From assembly GCA_035380045.1 (NCBI GenBank), contig DAOSWM010000009.1, forward strand, positions 1 through 64,000: a stretch of 64,000 nt of DNA. Direction: 5' to 3'. The notes under the pieces were generated by a model. The model did not search any database and was not told the DNA's origin. It saw only the letters and a list, made by a program, of their open reading frames with translations. This document shows, one piece after another, positions 26,787 through 36,681 of this stretch (the stretch's first letter is position 1; each line of letters opens with the position of its first letter). The translations under genes and the position numbers were made by a program. This DNA is from DAOSWM01 sp035380045 (GTDB lineage Bacteria; Bacteroidota; Bacteroidia; Bacteroidales; Tenuifilaceae).

Positions 26787-28259
26787 ATGAGCGACGATTT
26801 AATCAACCTAGATTTCACGCCCGGAAAAAAATCTATAATCAAGGTTATAGGTGTGGGAGGTGGCGGAAACAATGCAGTTAACCACATGAGCCGACTTGGC
26901 ATTAAGGATGTTGACTTTGTGGTTTGCAACACCGATGCGCAAGCGCTGACAAACAGCCCCGTTGAAATTAAAATTCAGCTTGGCTCCTCACTAACCGAGG
27001 GGCGTGGAGCGGGCAACAAACCGCAAATTGGCAAGCAGGCTGCCATCGAAAACCTGACCGACGTAACTGAGGTGCTGAGCGACAGCACAAAGATGGTGTT
27101 TGTTACAGCCGGAATGGGAGGCGGAACAGGTACCGGCGCTGCTCCAATAATTGCCAAAGCAGCCAAGGAAATGGGAATTCTTACCGTAGCCATAGTAACC
27201 ATCCCATTCCGCAACGAGGGAAAACGCCGGATTGCCCAAGCGCTTGAAGGAATCGAGGAGCTGGAAAAGCATGTCGATTCGCTTTTGGTGATAAACAACG
27301 AGAAAATCCGTGAAATTTACGGTGACCTCAGGCTCTCCGAGGCCTTCTCGAAAGCCGATGACGTTTTGGCCATTGCAGCCAAGGGTATTGCAGAAATTAT
27401 AACCGTTCACGGTTACATAAACGTTGACTTTGCCGATGTTGAAACCGTGATGCTCGACAGCGGAGTTGCTATTATGGGCTCGGCCATGGCTTCGGGCGAG
27501 GACCGCGCAATTAAAGCAGTACAAGCAGCTTTGGCGTCGCCGCTGCTTAACAACAACGACATTTCCGGAGCGAAGAATATTCTCCTGAATGTTACTTCGG
27601 GCGAGGATGAAATTACCATGGATGAGATTGGCCAAATAACCGACTTTATCCAATCGGCTGCCGGTGAAACCGCCGACCTAATTTGGGGTAACGGGAACGA
27701 TCCAAACTTGGGCGAAAACCTGAACGTTACAATTATTGCAACCGGTTTCTGCACCAACAGCATTCCAGAACTTTACAATCGTAAAAAGCAGGTCGACATA
27801 ATTCCCCTTGATGGGCATGGCCCTTCAAACCGTCAAATTGAGCAATCCATATTTGAGGTCAAGGATAAACCCTCGGCATCTCCCCGCCGGGAAAAACCTG
27901 TCGCCGACCAAAGGCAGCGAACAATTGAGTTCGATTTACCAAAACCTGCAGCCGAACCCATTTCGGCGAGTTCCAGCCTCGACGAAACAGAATTTGTGGT
28001 GAAAACGGCAAGCCCAAAAGCAACGCCATCAACATCAGAGCCAAAACCAAAGATTCTGGAAGGTGCACCTTCCAATATGAGCGCAATTCACTCCATCGAC
28101 CAGCTGGAGAAGGAACCAGCCTACAAACGCAAAAACATTAAACTCGACGATACCAACTACTCCAACAAACCCAACGTTTCGCGGGTTGTTCTGAAGCAGG
28201 ACGATGGAGATATTTTCCTGCGCAACGATAATGCCTATCTACACGATAATGTTGATTAA
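26787..28259 (+). CDS. ftsZ: Cell division GTPase FtsZ
   Basis: This tubulin homologue forms the division ring in the cytosol. The 490-aa protein has GVGGGGNNAV near 22, the tubulin signature GMGGGTGTGAAP near 108 and the T7-loop segment near NVDFADVETVM at 211. The core ends near residue 320. A disordered linker rich in Pro/Ser/Lys (about 340-450) is longer than in E. coli, and the C-terminus shows a basic stretch near 450 and an acidic tail. It is the last division gene of the cluster. Confidence 0.96.
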   Translation: MSDDLINLDFTPGKKSIIKVIGVGGGGNNAVNHMSRLGIKDVDFVVCNTDAQALTNSPVEIKIQLGSSLTEGRGAGNKPQIGKQAAIENLTDVTEVLSDSTKMVFVTAGMGGGTGTGAAPIIAKAAKEMGILTVAIVTIPFRNEGKRRIAQALEGIEELEKHVDSLLVINNEKIREIYGDLRLSEAFSKADDVLAIAAKGIAEIITVHGYINVDFADVETVMLDSGVAIMGSAMASGEDRAIKAVQAALASPLLNNNDISGAKNILLNVTSGEDEITMDEIGQITDFIQSAAGETADLIWGNGNDPNLGENLNVTIIATGFCTNSIPELYNRKKQVDIIPLDGHGPSNRQIEQSIFEVKDKPSASPRREKPVADQRQRTIEFDLPKPAAEPISASSSLDETEFVVKTASPKATPSTSEPKPKILEGAPSNMSAIHSIDQLEKEPAYKRKNIKLDDTNYSNKPNVSRVVLKQDDGDIFLRNDNAYLHDNVD

Positions 28260-28270
28260 AACACAAAAAC

Positions 28271-28726
28271 ATGACACTCGAAGAAAGGATTAACAACGAT
28301 ATTAAAGCCGCCATGCTGGCAAAAGAGAAGATTCGCCTCGAAGCGCTTCGCGCCGTAAAAAGCGCCATACTCCTCGCAAAAACCGAGAAAGGAGGAAGCG
28401 AAGGCCTTACAACAGAAGCGGAACTAAAACTCCTACAGAAACAGGTAAAGCAGCGTAAGGATTCGGCTGAAATTTACCAGCAGCAAAATCGGCCTGAACT
28501 GGCCGACAAGGAGCTGGCTGAAGCTGCCGCCATTGAGGAGTATCTTCCTAAAATGCTCTCCGACGAGGAGCTTACCTCTGAGGTAAAAAAGCTCATTGAG
28601 CAGGTTGGTGCAAAATCACCCGCCGATATGGGAAAGGTTATGGGTTTAGCCTCAAAATCCCTTGCTGGGAAAGCCGAAGGGAAAGCTATTGCGGATAAAG
28701 TTAAAAGCATTCTAGCGGCTATGTAA
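28271..28726 (+). CDS. GatB/YqeY-domain protein
   Basis: This 151-aa helical protein begins TLEERINNDIKAAMLAKEKIRLEALRAV and ends with the GatB C-terminal-like KVMGLASKSLAGKAEGK. Such proteins resemble the tRNA-binding tail domain of GatB; the stand-alone role is not established, although tRNA-related functions are assumed. It starts 11 nt after ftsZ and is the last gene before the terminator, so it belongs to the dcw transcription unit. Confidence 0.88.
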   Translation: MTLEERINNDIKAAMLAKEKIRLEALRAVKSAILLAKTEKGGSEGLTTEAELKLLQKQVKQRKDSAEIYQQQNRPELADKELAEAAAIEEYLPKMLSDEELTSEVKKLIEQVGAKSPADMGKVMGLASKSLAGKAEGKAIADKVKSILAAM

Positions 28727-28743
28727 AAATGTCGCAACTTCAC

Positions 28744-28774
28744 AAAAAATCCCCAGCAATGCTGGGGATTTTTT
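28744..28774. terminator. Strong bidirectional intrinsic terminator
   Basis: A 14-bp perfect stem (A6-TCCCCAGC and its complement) with a 3-nt AAT loop is flanked by A6 and T6, so it works on both strands. It closes the dcw cluster and also ends the convergent OmpA-type operon. Confidence 0.93.
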
Positions 28775-28786
28775 TATGTGTTGTTC

Positions 28787-31162
28787 TTATATTCCAATAA
28801 TCGTGAAATCAACTCGGCGGTTTTGAGCACGCCCTTCGGCGGTTTTATTACTTGCTTTTGGCTTTGAGAAGCCATATCCCTTCGACTCAATACGGTGTGC
28901 CGGAATTCCCTGCTTAATTACGTAATCGGCAACTGCCCTGGAGCGTTCCTCCGAAATGGTTTGGTTTATGGTTGCAGAACCAACATTGTCGGTATGCCCA
29001 CCAATTTCAACCTTCACGTTCTGGTACTCGCGCAGGAATTCAACCAGCTGGTTTAGTGAGCGGTACGATTCGGGTTTTAGCGCCGAACGGCCCGTTTCAA
29101 AGTAAATATTTTCAATATCAACCGATTGCCCAACCTCAATTGGAGTTACGTAGAAATTTTTCGGAATTTTCGTCATTGGGGCAACGTTGGTTAAATCAAC
29201 CGGCTCAAACTTATTGTAGAAGTTAATTACCCGTGGCGTTAGGTCGTAGTTAAAGCCAACCGGTAACTTCAAGGTGTACGAGGCTTCCTCCGAATTGTAA
29301 ATAAATGCTGGCGATTCAACGCCGTTAACCCGCATGGTTGCAACGTAACCCTCCTCGAGCTGCTTGCCCGTTTTTGTGTTTATTATTTTACCCGAAAGGG
29401 TAACCATGTTGGCGTCCTCACGCTCGGCAAAAACATTCTGGTTAACCACAGTAAACTCAACGTAACCCTTCAGGTCAACAATATTGTCGAGCGATCGGTG
29501 ATTTTTGGCTGCAATGGTTAGGTTATGTTCTTGCCCAAAAGGCAAGTTAACGGTAAACTTTCCTGAAACAGGATCAATAGCTACTGAATCGGCGGGTTGC
29601 CCGTTAACCATTAGTTTTGGTTGTGCGTCGCCCAAAATTGGTGTAAACGATGTGTTATCGAGCGCAATTCCGTTAATCTGAACCCAGGGAACTGAGGTAA
29701 CATTCAACGTAATGTTCTCCTCTTTAAATGAGTTAACCTCTGTAACATCAACCGTTACACCTTCTCCGGTAAAGTTTGGCACGTTGGGCGTAAAGGTGTA
29801 TGCTTGCCCAAGCGGAAGTAACGCTTGGAATGCTGCGGAGAATTGATCGTATTTTACCGAGTCGGACACCTCGCCATTAATAAGAACTTTTGGCTGTTTC
29901 TCCATGGGAACAGGTAGGTTGGTGCGCGTGTCAACAAAACGTCCTTTTACCAGTACGAATGGAATTGCCGAGAAGTAGAGGTTAATCTTGGTTTCGGAGT
30001 ACTCGCGAACGTTGGTTAAATCAATATCCGTGGAGATTCCGTTCCACTTTTCCATTATAGGTGTTAGCGTCCATGAGAAACCCAATGGAAGGATCGCTTC
30101 GTAGGAAGCGGATCCCTTGTCGACTGTCAAAGCAGTGAATTCTTCACCGTTCACTAAAATCTTGTAATCGTTATCATCCAGCATCAACGTTTGGTCGGCC
30201 TGGTTCAGTATTAACCCGGTAACACGTACGAATGGATTCTCCTCGTATATTTTCACCCGAAAAATGTCCGATTTCCCCAGCGAATTGGTAATTGAGGAGT
30301 AGTAGGCCCAGCTTCCCTTTGAATTTAGTTTGAAGTACGACTCCCAGTTCCGAGTATTAATTGTATCGGTTACCCTTTGGGGAGCGGACCACACTCTATA
30401 GGTATCATCGGTTCTGTCGGCATAAAAAATATCGAAGTTATCCCTTTTCTTTTCGTAGCTGGCAGAGAAGAACAACCTTTTTTTATCGGCAGAAAGGAAC
30501 GGTGCTTCCACGCTTCTGGCTTGATTTGCCTTCTTGGGACCGCCTCTTATTACCTTGGGTTTTGAGTACACTCCATCGTCAACTCTTTTCGAAACAAAAG
30601 TTAGCAGTTTTGTTCCGTCGGCTTTCTTAGCATAGGAAATAAGAAGAATTTCCTCATCGGGGCTCATGTAAGCCGTTGCTACCTTCCCAATATTCTTTCG
30701 CTTTAGTCCTTTCACTTTTATGGGAACAGGAGCGCTCCAAATATTCTCCCCAAGTCTTTCAATAATTGAAAATCCTCGGGTAAGCCAGCGGGTTCCTTTC
30801 TCGTTAAATCGTCCAATAATTAAGTACGACTTGCCATCCTCAAGGGCAGAAAGTATTGCGTTGTACTTGCCAATATTCACCGAATTGGGGAGCCTCTCGG
30901 CATTACCCCAGGTGCCGTCGTCCTGCAATTTGGAGCACCAAATATCCTGGCTGTCATCTTTCCCAAACCGATTATCGGGATGGTTTACTCTGGTAAAAAA
31001 CAACATTTTACCATCCATCGAAATAACCGGATTTATTTCAGAGTACTTTGAGTTTACGTTTGCCCCAAGGTTTTGAGGGGTGAACGATGTTTGTGCGTTC
31101 GTAACGAGAACATACATCGTTACTGTAAAAACTAGTAATAATGACTTTATATATTGCTTCAT
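28787..31162 (-). CDS. OmpA-family protein with PD40 propeller and four internal repeats
   Basis: This is a 791-aa exported protein. The signal peptide (1-23) ends in TNA. Residues 25-305 hold PD40/WD40-like beta-propeller blades (EINPVISMDGKMLFFTR, EAPFLSADKKRLFFSA and similar). Residues 310-672 are four tandem repeats of 91-93 residues, each with an NG at the same place (338, 429, 520, 613) and an LPxG box 20 residues later. Residues 680-791 form an OmpA C-terminal domain (ENIYFETGRSALKPES, GGHTDNVGSATIN, AQNRRVDFTI) that should bind peptidoglycan. It is the last gene of a three-gene envelope operon. The ATG at 31162 is preferred to the TTG 12 nt upstream. PorE-like architecture suggests a secretion or envelope scaffold, but the repeats do not fit PorE. 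Confidence 0.85.
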   Translation of the reverse strand: MKQYIKSLLLVFTVTMYVLVTNAQTSFTPQNLGANVNSKYSEINPVISMDGKMLFFTRVNHPDNRFGKDDSQDIWCSKLQDDGTWGNAERLPNSVNIGKYNAILSALEDGKSYLIIGRFNEKGTRWLTRGFSIIERLGENIWSAPVPIKVKGLKRKNIGKVATAYMSPDEEILLISYAKKADGTKLLTFVSKRVDDGVYSKPKVIRGGPKKANQARSVEAPFLSADKKRLFFSASYEKKRDNFDIFYADRTDDTYRVWSAPQRVTDTINTRNWESYFKLNSKGSWAYYSSITNSLGKSDIFRVKIYEENPFVRVTGLILNQADQTLMLDDNDYKILVNGEEFTALTVDKGSASYEAILPLGFSWTLTPIMEKWNGISTDIDLTNVREYSETKINLYFSAIPFVLVKGRFVDTRTNLPVPMEKQPKVLINGEVSDSVKYDQFSAAFQALLPLGQAYTFTPNVPNFTGEGVTVDVTEVNSFKEENITLNVTSVPWVQINGIALDNTSFTPILGDAQPKLMVNGQPADSVAIDPVSGKFTVNLPFGQEHNLTIAAKNHRSLDNIVDLKGYVEFTVVNQNVFAEREDANMVTLSGKIINTKTGKQLEEGYVATMRVNGVESPAFIYNSEEASYTLKLPVGFNYDLTPRVINFYNKFEPVDLTNVAPMTKIPKNFYVTPIEVGQSVDIENIYFETGRSALKPESYRSLNQLVEFLREYQNVKVEIGGHTDNVGSATINQTISEERSRAVADYVIKQGIPAHRIESKGYGFSKPKASNKTAEGRAQNRRVDFTIIGI

Positions 31163-31197
31163 ATCTTTTTTCAATTAGCGTTAGTTTCTTTATATTT

Positions 31198-32601
31198 CTA
31201 ACGGTATGGCAGCCCTTGCTGAGTTTTAACCCTGCCAAAAACGAGATTCATCCCAAATCTAAAGTTCACGTTTGTAAAGGTTAGAACGTTGGTTTTGCTT
31301 GTTGGGAAGAAATAGTTGTCGGCCATCATGTAAATCTGAACAGGTCCGGGTTTCACAAGAAGTCCAAACCCAAAGTTTGAAGCGGTTCGCTGATTAAATG
31401 AGGCTGACAGCATCAGGTTGAAAGCCCTTCCTAAGCCCTGCGAAGCTCCCACGGTAAAAGCCGGGTAAACCTTACGGTTTACGGTAGTATAGAACTGGAA
31501 AGCCAAGTTTGTTCTCTTTGCCAGCTGGTAGTTTGCCCGAAGGTAGAATTTTGGCGAAAGCCAGGTTGTGTATGCTCCGGTAAACGTTTGGTCATCGAAA
31601 TTATTAACAAACCCATCGAGCAAACTGTCAACATCCAAACTCCGGTTGTAAAGGTAGCCAGCCAAAGCATCGAGCCCCTCGAATGTGGCTTCGCCAGTTA
31701 CATTGGCATGCCTGGTGCTATCGCTCCAGCTGATGAATCCCACATCGCTGAAGGAGAACGAAAAAGTTGTTCGCTGATCGAACTTATAGGCTACGCCTCC
31801 GCTCAAAGCAAAACCGGGGTTTCGAAAACGGGTAAAGTAATCAATCAGGTAATCGGTATTATCAAATTTATCTGTATTCAGTTCGGGCGAGAAAAAATCT
31901 GAGTCCTCTGTTGTAACAAAATCAAGGGGTGCACCAGCAGTATAGAGAGTTGCATCGGCATTAACGGTGTGAGCATACATATCGTCATCAATGCTAATCT
32001 TCAAACTTGTTGGTTTCATGTATGCGTTTGTCAACCCCTGAAGCAAGCTAAGCCTCCCTCCAATAATCCATTTATTCACCTCGGTTGATAGCCCAACTGT
32101 GTACTCACGGTAAATACTTGCGTTCAGACCAAGGGGCGTAAAATCTATTTGTTCGCCAACCATGGCGCCATTCCCCTCAACGGCAAGTGTCATAAGATCC
32201 TTTGGGTAAAAGAATGATACATCGTGGTTCTGGCGCGCAGCAAACCAAAAATCCCAGTTGTACACCTTAAGTCGAACGTGCAACAGCTCAATACCGGCAT
32301 GGGCAAACAGCATATTCTGCTCCTTTAAAGCGTCGGGGATCAACTTCGGGTCAATAATTAGCGAATCGATTGCTGTATCCCAGTAAGAAATTGATTTGGG
32401 CACAAATCCGTTGTGAATTCCCTGAACGCTAATTGACGAGAGACCCGGGATTCCTATACTCAATGTATGTTCTGCTCTGGCAGTTGGGTTTAGGTAGGTC
32501 GACTGGAAAACGTCACCAAAAAAGGGTAACCCTAAATCGGATTGTGGCAGAGCCACAAAGCTGGCCAGAAGGATTGATATGGTTATTGTAATCTTTTTCA
32601 C
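31198..32601 (-). CDS. Outer-membrane beta-barrel protein, DUF5723-like
   Basis: This is a 467-aa protein. A signal peptide (MKKITITISILLASFVALP, starting from GTG) is followed by alternating amphipathic strands and a strong aromatic terminal strand, FRFGMNLVFG, typical of outer-membrane barrels. TYLNPTARAEHTLSIGIPGL near the start recalls the DUF5723 family, of unknown function. I place the start at GTG 32601, directly after the stop of the upstream lipoprotein gene (TAG at 32606-32608). This gives a clean signal peptide, whereas the frame upstream only gives a TTG inside that gene. Confidence 0.78.
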   Translation of the reverse strand: MKKITITISILLASFVALPQSDLGLPFFGDVFQSTYLNPTARAEHTLSIGIPGLSSISVQGIHNGFVPKSISYWDTAIDSLIIDPKLIPDALKEQNMLFAHAGIELLHVRLKVYNWDFWFAARQNHDVSFFYPKDLMTLAVEGNGAMVGEQIDFTPLGLNASIYREYTVGLSTEVNKWIIGGRLSLLQGLTNAYMKPTSLKISIDDDMYAHTVNADATLYTAGAPLDFVTTEDSDFFSPELNTDKFDNTDYLIDYFTRFRNPGFALSGGVAYKFDQRTTFSFSFSDVGFISWSDSTRHANVTGEATFEGLDALAGYLYNRSLDVDSLLDGFVNNFDDQTFTGAYTTWLSPKFYLRANYQLAKRTNLAFQFYTTVNRKVYPAFTVGASQGLGRAFNLMLSASFNQRTASNFGFGLLVKPGPVQIYMMADNYFFPTSKTNVLTFTNVNFRFGMNLVFGRVKTQQGLPYR

Positions 32602-32605
32602 GGCA

Positions 32606-34255
32606 CTAGTTTGAAAGGTCAATACTTAATGTTGCATAAACACTCATTTGTACTCCTATAGTGTTTGTTGTTAGTATTTTAACGCTCTGTCCATCGGTTC
32701 CTCCAGTATGTAACCTGTAAAAGAATACGATTGAGTTTGATGCGGATAGCTCCTCGTACCTAGTTTTTGTCATCTCAATGGTTGAATACTTTTCGGTTAT
32801 CCCGCTGGCTTCTCCATTCGCATCAACTGGTGCACTATCGATGAACCAATCGTCCTCATCATCGCTAAAGAACTGGTCAACCATGTTCCCGTCGGCATCA
32901 AGAAACTCTGCCTGGAAAGCCATGTCGAAAGGAATTCCGTTGGAAAACTTGAACTTCACCATTACCTTGGGTTCCGAATCTCCTGTAGTTTCGCCTAGAA
33001 GATCCCCCAGCTCGGGCCAGCTAAAGTTTGCCAATGTATCGGATATAATGTGGGTTGTAATTCTTCCGTAAAGCGGAAGGGTAATGTCTGAAATAAAAGA
33101 AATGGAGCTATTGCTTTTAACAAAGTGTTCATGGTCATCGGCATTATCGCCAATGTTAAACAATGCATCAATGTCAAGAATACTGGGTGCTATCTCAAAT
33201 GCATCGGTAATATTTGAATTTGTAGCATTCAGCAAGTAAGTAGATGACATACTCTCATCGGTAGTTGAGGTAATAGGATTCACTATGTTTAAGTCGGTAA
33301 CGTTTAAGTCTCCTGCAGTGGGCACTCCACTGTTTGTAACCGGAACCACGTCGCCAATATTATTTATAAACTCAAACTCTGTGAACTGGAAAACCATTGG
33401 CACGCCAAAACTACTAACAGCAGTTAAGGCTAACGAAGGTTCTTCAAAATATTGGTCAGCAAGAAGGGTTGAGCTAAATACATTGATGTAATACTTTATG
33501 CTCTCATTGAGGAAAGAAGCATTAAAGCTACCAACTAGAAGTTCGTACTCAGGTTCAGTCACATCAATGTATACCTTAATGCTCCCCTCGGTACTGGGAT
33601 TACCGCTGGAGGTAAGTGTTGCTTTCACTTCGTAGGTTAAAGTGTTGTAAGTATCATCATCAGAATTGTATAGATTCATTATATAGTTACTAAGCGCTCT
33701 GGTATCAGAGGTACTGCTCCCTTGTGTATTCAGGTTGAATGGCAGAACATACGTTGACCCAACAGTGTTCACAAGGGAAGTGATTCTTAGAGAACCCGAA
33801 ACCTGGTGGTGAAAATCATTTTCAATTCTTACGCTTAGCGTTCCCCCGGAAAAACGAGCCTCCTTGAGTTCTGCACCGAACACTGCAACTGAACTTTCGG
33901 TAAACGTTTCGGTTACCTCCCCAACCTGAGAACCAACTGGGAAGTCAGGAGGTACTGGCAAACTCATATCCTGTGAATACGACAAGGGGGTGAATGTGAA
34001 CAATTCACTAGCACTACTTAGCTGCATTGTATCGCGGAATGCCATGTAGAACATGGTGGTGCCAGGCAAAGTATCAACCAGTGTGTTTGCATCGCTTCGC
34101 TCAACCAGCTCCCGGAAAGTAATAGTAGAATTTATAACAGGCAGCACATACGAAGGGTTAATCGGTTCAATTTTAACTTTCTCAAAATCTTCCAGATAGC
34201 ATCCGCTCATTATAACAGGCAGCAGAAGGTAAATCAGAAATTTTCCATTCTTCAT
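32606..34255 (-). CDS. Large lipoprotein of unknown function
   Basis: This is a 549-aa protein. The N-terminus MKNGKFLIYLLLPVIMSGCY carries a lipobox cysteine (Cys19 from this start; an ATG 12 nt upstream is equally possible). The mature chain is acidic, rich in Ser/Thr/Asn and beta-strand-like, with no membrane helix and no domain I recognise. It is first in the operon with the DUF5723-like barrel and the OmpA-type protein. A barrel, a surface or periplasmic lipoprotein and a peptidoglycan anchor encoded together look like parts of one envelope assembly. Confidence 0.75.
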   Translation of the reverse strand: MKNGKFLIYLLLPVIMSGCYLEDFEKVKIEPINPSYVLPVINSTITFRELVERSDANTLVDTLPGTTMFYMAFRDTMQLSSASELFTFTPLSYSQDMSLPVPPDFPVGSQVGEVTETFTESSVAVFGAELKEARFSGGTLSVRIENDFHHQVSGSLRITSLVNTVGSTYVLPFNLNTQGSSTSDTRALSNYIMNLYNSDDDTYNTLTYEVKATLTSSGNPSTEGSIKVYIDVTEPEYELLVGSFNASFLNESIKYYINVFSSTLLADQYFEEPSLALTAVSSFGVPMVFQFTEFEFINNIGDVVPVTNSGVPTAGDLNVTDLNIVNPITSTTDESMSSTYLLNATNSNITDAFEIAPSILDIDALFNIGDNADDHEHFVKSNSSISFISDITLPLYGRITTHIISDTLANFSWPELGDLLGETTGDSEPKVMVKFKFSNGIPFDMAFQAEFLDADGNMVDQFFSDDEDDWFIDSAPVDANGEASGITEKYSTIEMTKTRYEELSASNSIVFFYRLHTGGTDGQSVKILTTNTIGVQMSVYATLSIDLSN

Positions 34256-34363
34256 ATTTCTTATCATAAGTTGGTTTAAATGGCAATAATTGGCTGGTAA
34301 GTTAATAATTTATCGTTTCACAACAAATGCAATCAATAAAAAGTTAACAAACCGTATAAATAC

Positions 34364-34394
34364 AAAAAAAGGGAAGCACTTATTTAGTCTTCCC
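34364..34394 (-). terminator. Intrinsic terminator of the foldase gene
   Basis: On the minus strand GGGAAG and CTTCCC pair around a 12-nt loop and are followed by seven T residues. It lies 22 bp past the stop at 34417. Confidence 0.85.
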
Positions 34395-34416
34395 TCTGTA
34401 CAATTAATAAAATTCT

Positions 34417-36525
34417 TTAAAAGAACTTCGAACGCTTATCGTCAATGTTTGCATTGGTTTTTATTGCTTCGTAAGCTTCTCGTGAAGCTCTGTTTTGGAG
34501 GGTTGTGGAAAGCCGTTCTTTCTCTGCCAACATGTCACCTTCCTCTAAGTTGATGGCATCAACTGAAACAAGAATTACTCCCGAATTTCCAGCAATAGGT
34601 CCAACAAGTTTTCCCTCCTGTGCATTTGTAGCAGCACCAATTACTGCCGGCTCAAACCCTAACGATGAAACGGAGTACGATGAGAAGCTAACTCCTGCTG
34701 CATTCTGAACAGGAACGTTCAAGGAAGTTCCAACGTCCTGGAGGGTGCTAGTCTCTGCCATAGCATCTTTAATCTCTGCGGTAAGCATTTCTGCTTTCTT
34801 TTCACGAATAACCTTAGCTTTAACATCCTCCTTCACATTCTCTAGGGGTGCAATACCTTCCTCTTTCACGTTTGCCAGGGTGGCAACTACAAAGTTTTCT
34901 CCAAACTCAAACACTGGCGACACGCTGAATTTTTCAGAACGGTAGGCCCAACGTACAAGTTCTCTTGGGTTTTCTAATCCAGCAACCCGTTTGTCATTTT
35001 CTCGTAGGTTTGAAGCTAAACGTTTGGTTAACTTATTCTCTTGTAAAGCCTCGTTAAACATCTCGTAGGTATTGTTAACTCCTGCAAATTCACTCGCTTT
35101 TGAGTAAATTGCCTGGTAGGTTCGTGTGCTAGGTACAACCTTACGCTCAAGAATAGCAAGCTTAACTTTTCTTGAAGCATTTCCTTTATCAAGAACCTCG
35201 ATTATGTGGTAACCATAACTGGTTTCTACCATACCAATATCCCCCTTCTTCCCCTTAAAACAAAAATCGTTGAAGGGCTTCATCATCATACCCTCGGGGA
35301 ACCAACCCAAATCACCACCCTTATTAACAGTGCCTGGGTCGTTGGAGTAGTTACTTGCAACGCGAGCAAAGCTTCCTCCATTTTTAATTACTCTCAGCAA
35401 GCTGTCGGCCTTAAGTTTCACTGAATCTTTCTGTGCAGGTGTCATCCCGTTTGTCCCAAATAGTATATGTCGGGCTTTTACTGAGTCGGGGAGGCTGGCA
35501 ACCTCAACTATGCGTGCAATTTTATATGATTCACCATCGAAGTACGGACCAAAAGTTTCGTTTTCTCCAGCCTTATCAGCCCAACCGTTTAACTCCTCAT
35601 CGGGCATTTGCCCCATTTTTACATATTTGTCTTCAAATTTGGAGTCGGAGTTAAGGTTAATGAACTGTACTGGCTCTTTCGAGTTAGTAAACTCGTTTTT
35701 AATTTTTTGAATCCACTCCTCCGCAATTTTATTGTCGTCATCTGACGGGACAATTGGAAAAACTACATACTCCACATCGCGAAGCGAATTTTGCTGAAAC
35801 TCCTGTGAATTATTATTGTAGTAATCCTTAATTTCACTTTCGGTTACTTGAACCAATGAATCATTAATGGAGGAGTAACGTTTCACGATGAAGCTGAAAT
35901 CTACTTTTTTATTCCTGTTCTCTACGATGCTGTTTGCTTGCAAGTCGGTAATGTACATGCCCTTCTTAATGAGGTTACTGTACTTGGTGAACAACCTGTC
36001 CTTTTTAATTAACTTCTCAATATACAGCCAGAATTCTTTGCGTAATCCAGATGGATCGTTCTCAAAACTTTTCAGAAAGTTTATGATTGCTTCCCTGTTC
36101 ACCTCACCGGTTTGAGGGTTCCCAAATTGTTGAATTATGATTGGGTGTAGGTTATTTCCTTGAACCATATCGAAAAGTTCGTCAGGAGTTATTGATAACC
36201 CTATCTTTTCGTAGTTCTTTTCAAGAACGTTCTCCTGTACTATTTCTTTCCAAATTTCTTCGCGAATACGCTCAGCTGTTTGCTCATCGATTGAACTTTG
36301 GCCTGAAAGAGCCTTGTTTAGCTCCATAACGTAATCTACCCTGTCCTGGTATACCTGGTAAGGGATTGATTTTCCTGAAATCTCTGCAATTTCAAATTGG
36401 TTTCTGTTAAAAAGAGAACCTCCTGACCCTAGGAAGTCGCTTAAAATGAATGAAAGCAGGGCAAGCCCAATAACTACTGCCACTAACGTACCAGCACGAT
36501 TCCTTAATTTCTCTAGTGTAGCCAT
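34417..36525 (-). CDS. Periplasmic peptidyl-prolyl isomerase foldase (PpiD/SurA-like)
   Basis: This is a 702-aa protein anchored by one N-terminal helix (about 12-32, VAVVIGLALLSFILSDFLG), as in PpiD. A long SurA_N-type chaperone region (33-335) precedes a parvulin rotamase domain (about 345-445). The rotamase landmarks are VKARHILFG, SNDPGTVNKGGDLGWFPEG and SYGYHIIEV. A second, degenerate parvulin-like segment may occupy 480-690. It should fold exported and outer-membrane proteins in the periplasm. The downstream order (CNNM, small TM protein, LptC, TPR protein, barrel, coaX) is conserved in Bacteroidota, as far as I recall. Confidence 0.9.
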   Translation of the reverse strand: MATLEKLRNRAGTLVAVVIGLALLSFILSDFLGSGGSLFNRNQFEIAEISGKSIPYQVYQDRVDYVMELNKALSGQSSIDEQTAERIREEIWKEIVQENVLEKNYEKIGLSITPDELFDMVQGNNLHPIIIQQFGNPQTGEVNREAIINFLKSFENDPSGLRKEFWLYIEKLIKKDRLFTKYSNLIKKGMYITDLQANSIVENRNKKVDFSFIVKRYSSINDSLVQVTESEIKDYYNNNSQEFQQNSLRDVEYVVFPIVPSDDDNKIAEEWIQKIKNEFTNSKEPVQFINLNSDSKFEDKYVKMGQMPDEELNGWADKAGENETFGPYFDGESYKIARIVEVASLPDSVKARHILFGTNGMTPAQKDSVKLKADSLLRVIKNGGSFARVASNYSNDPGTVNKGGDLGWFPEGMMMKPFNDFCFKGKKGDIGMVETSYGYHIIEVLDKGNASRKVKLAILERKVVPSTRTYQAIYSKASEFAGVNNTYEMFNEALQENKLTKRLASNLRENDKRVAGLENPRELVRWAYRSEKFSVSPVFEFGENFVVATLANVKEEGIAPLENVKEDVKAKVIREKKAEMLTAEIKDAMAETSTLQDVGTSLNVPVQNAAGVSFSSYSVSSLGFEPAVIGAATNAQEGKLVGPIAGNSGVILVSVDAINLEEGDMLAEKERLSTTLQNRASREAYEAIKTNANIDDKRSKFF

Positions 36526-36681
36526 GTAACTTATAGGTTTAGTTCAATGTATATGTTTTATTTTGAAGGCACGAATATAGCTATTTTGTATTTTGGTTTT
36601 ACCTAAACAGCAAAATTTTAGCATAATCTTTTAAGAAATTAGCCTTTTTTGCCAACCTCAGCGATTTGTGTTAGGTAAAAC

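Noticed and set aside
26991..27653. 220-codon open frame antisense to ftsZ
   Set aside because: It mirrors the codon structure of ftsZ, has no recognisable domain, and ftsZ is certain on the other strand.
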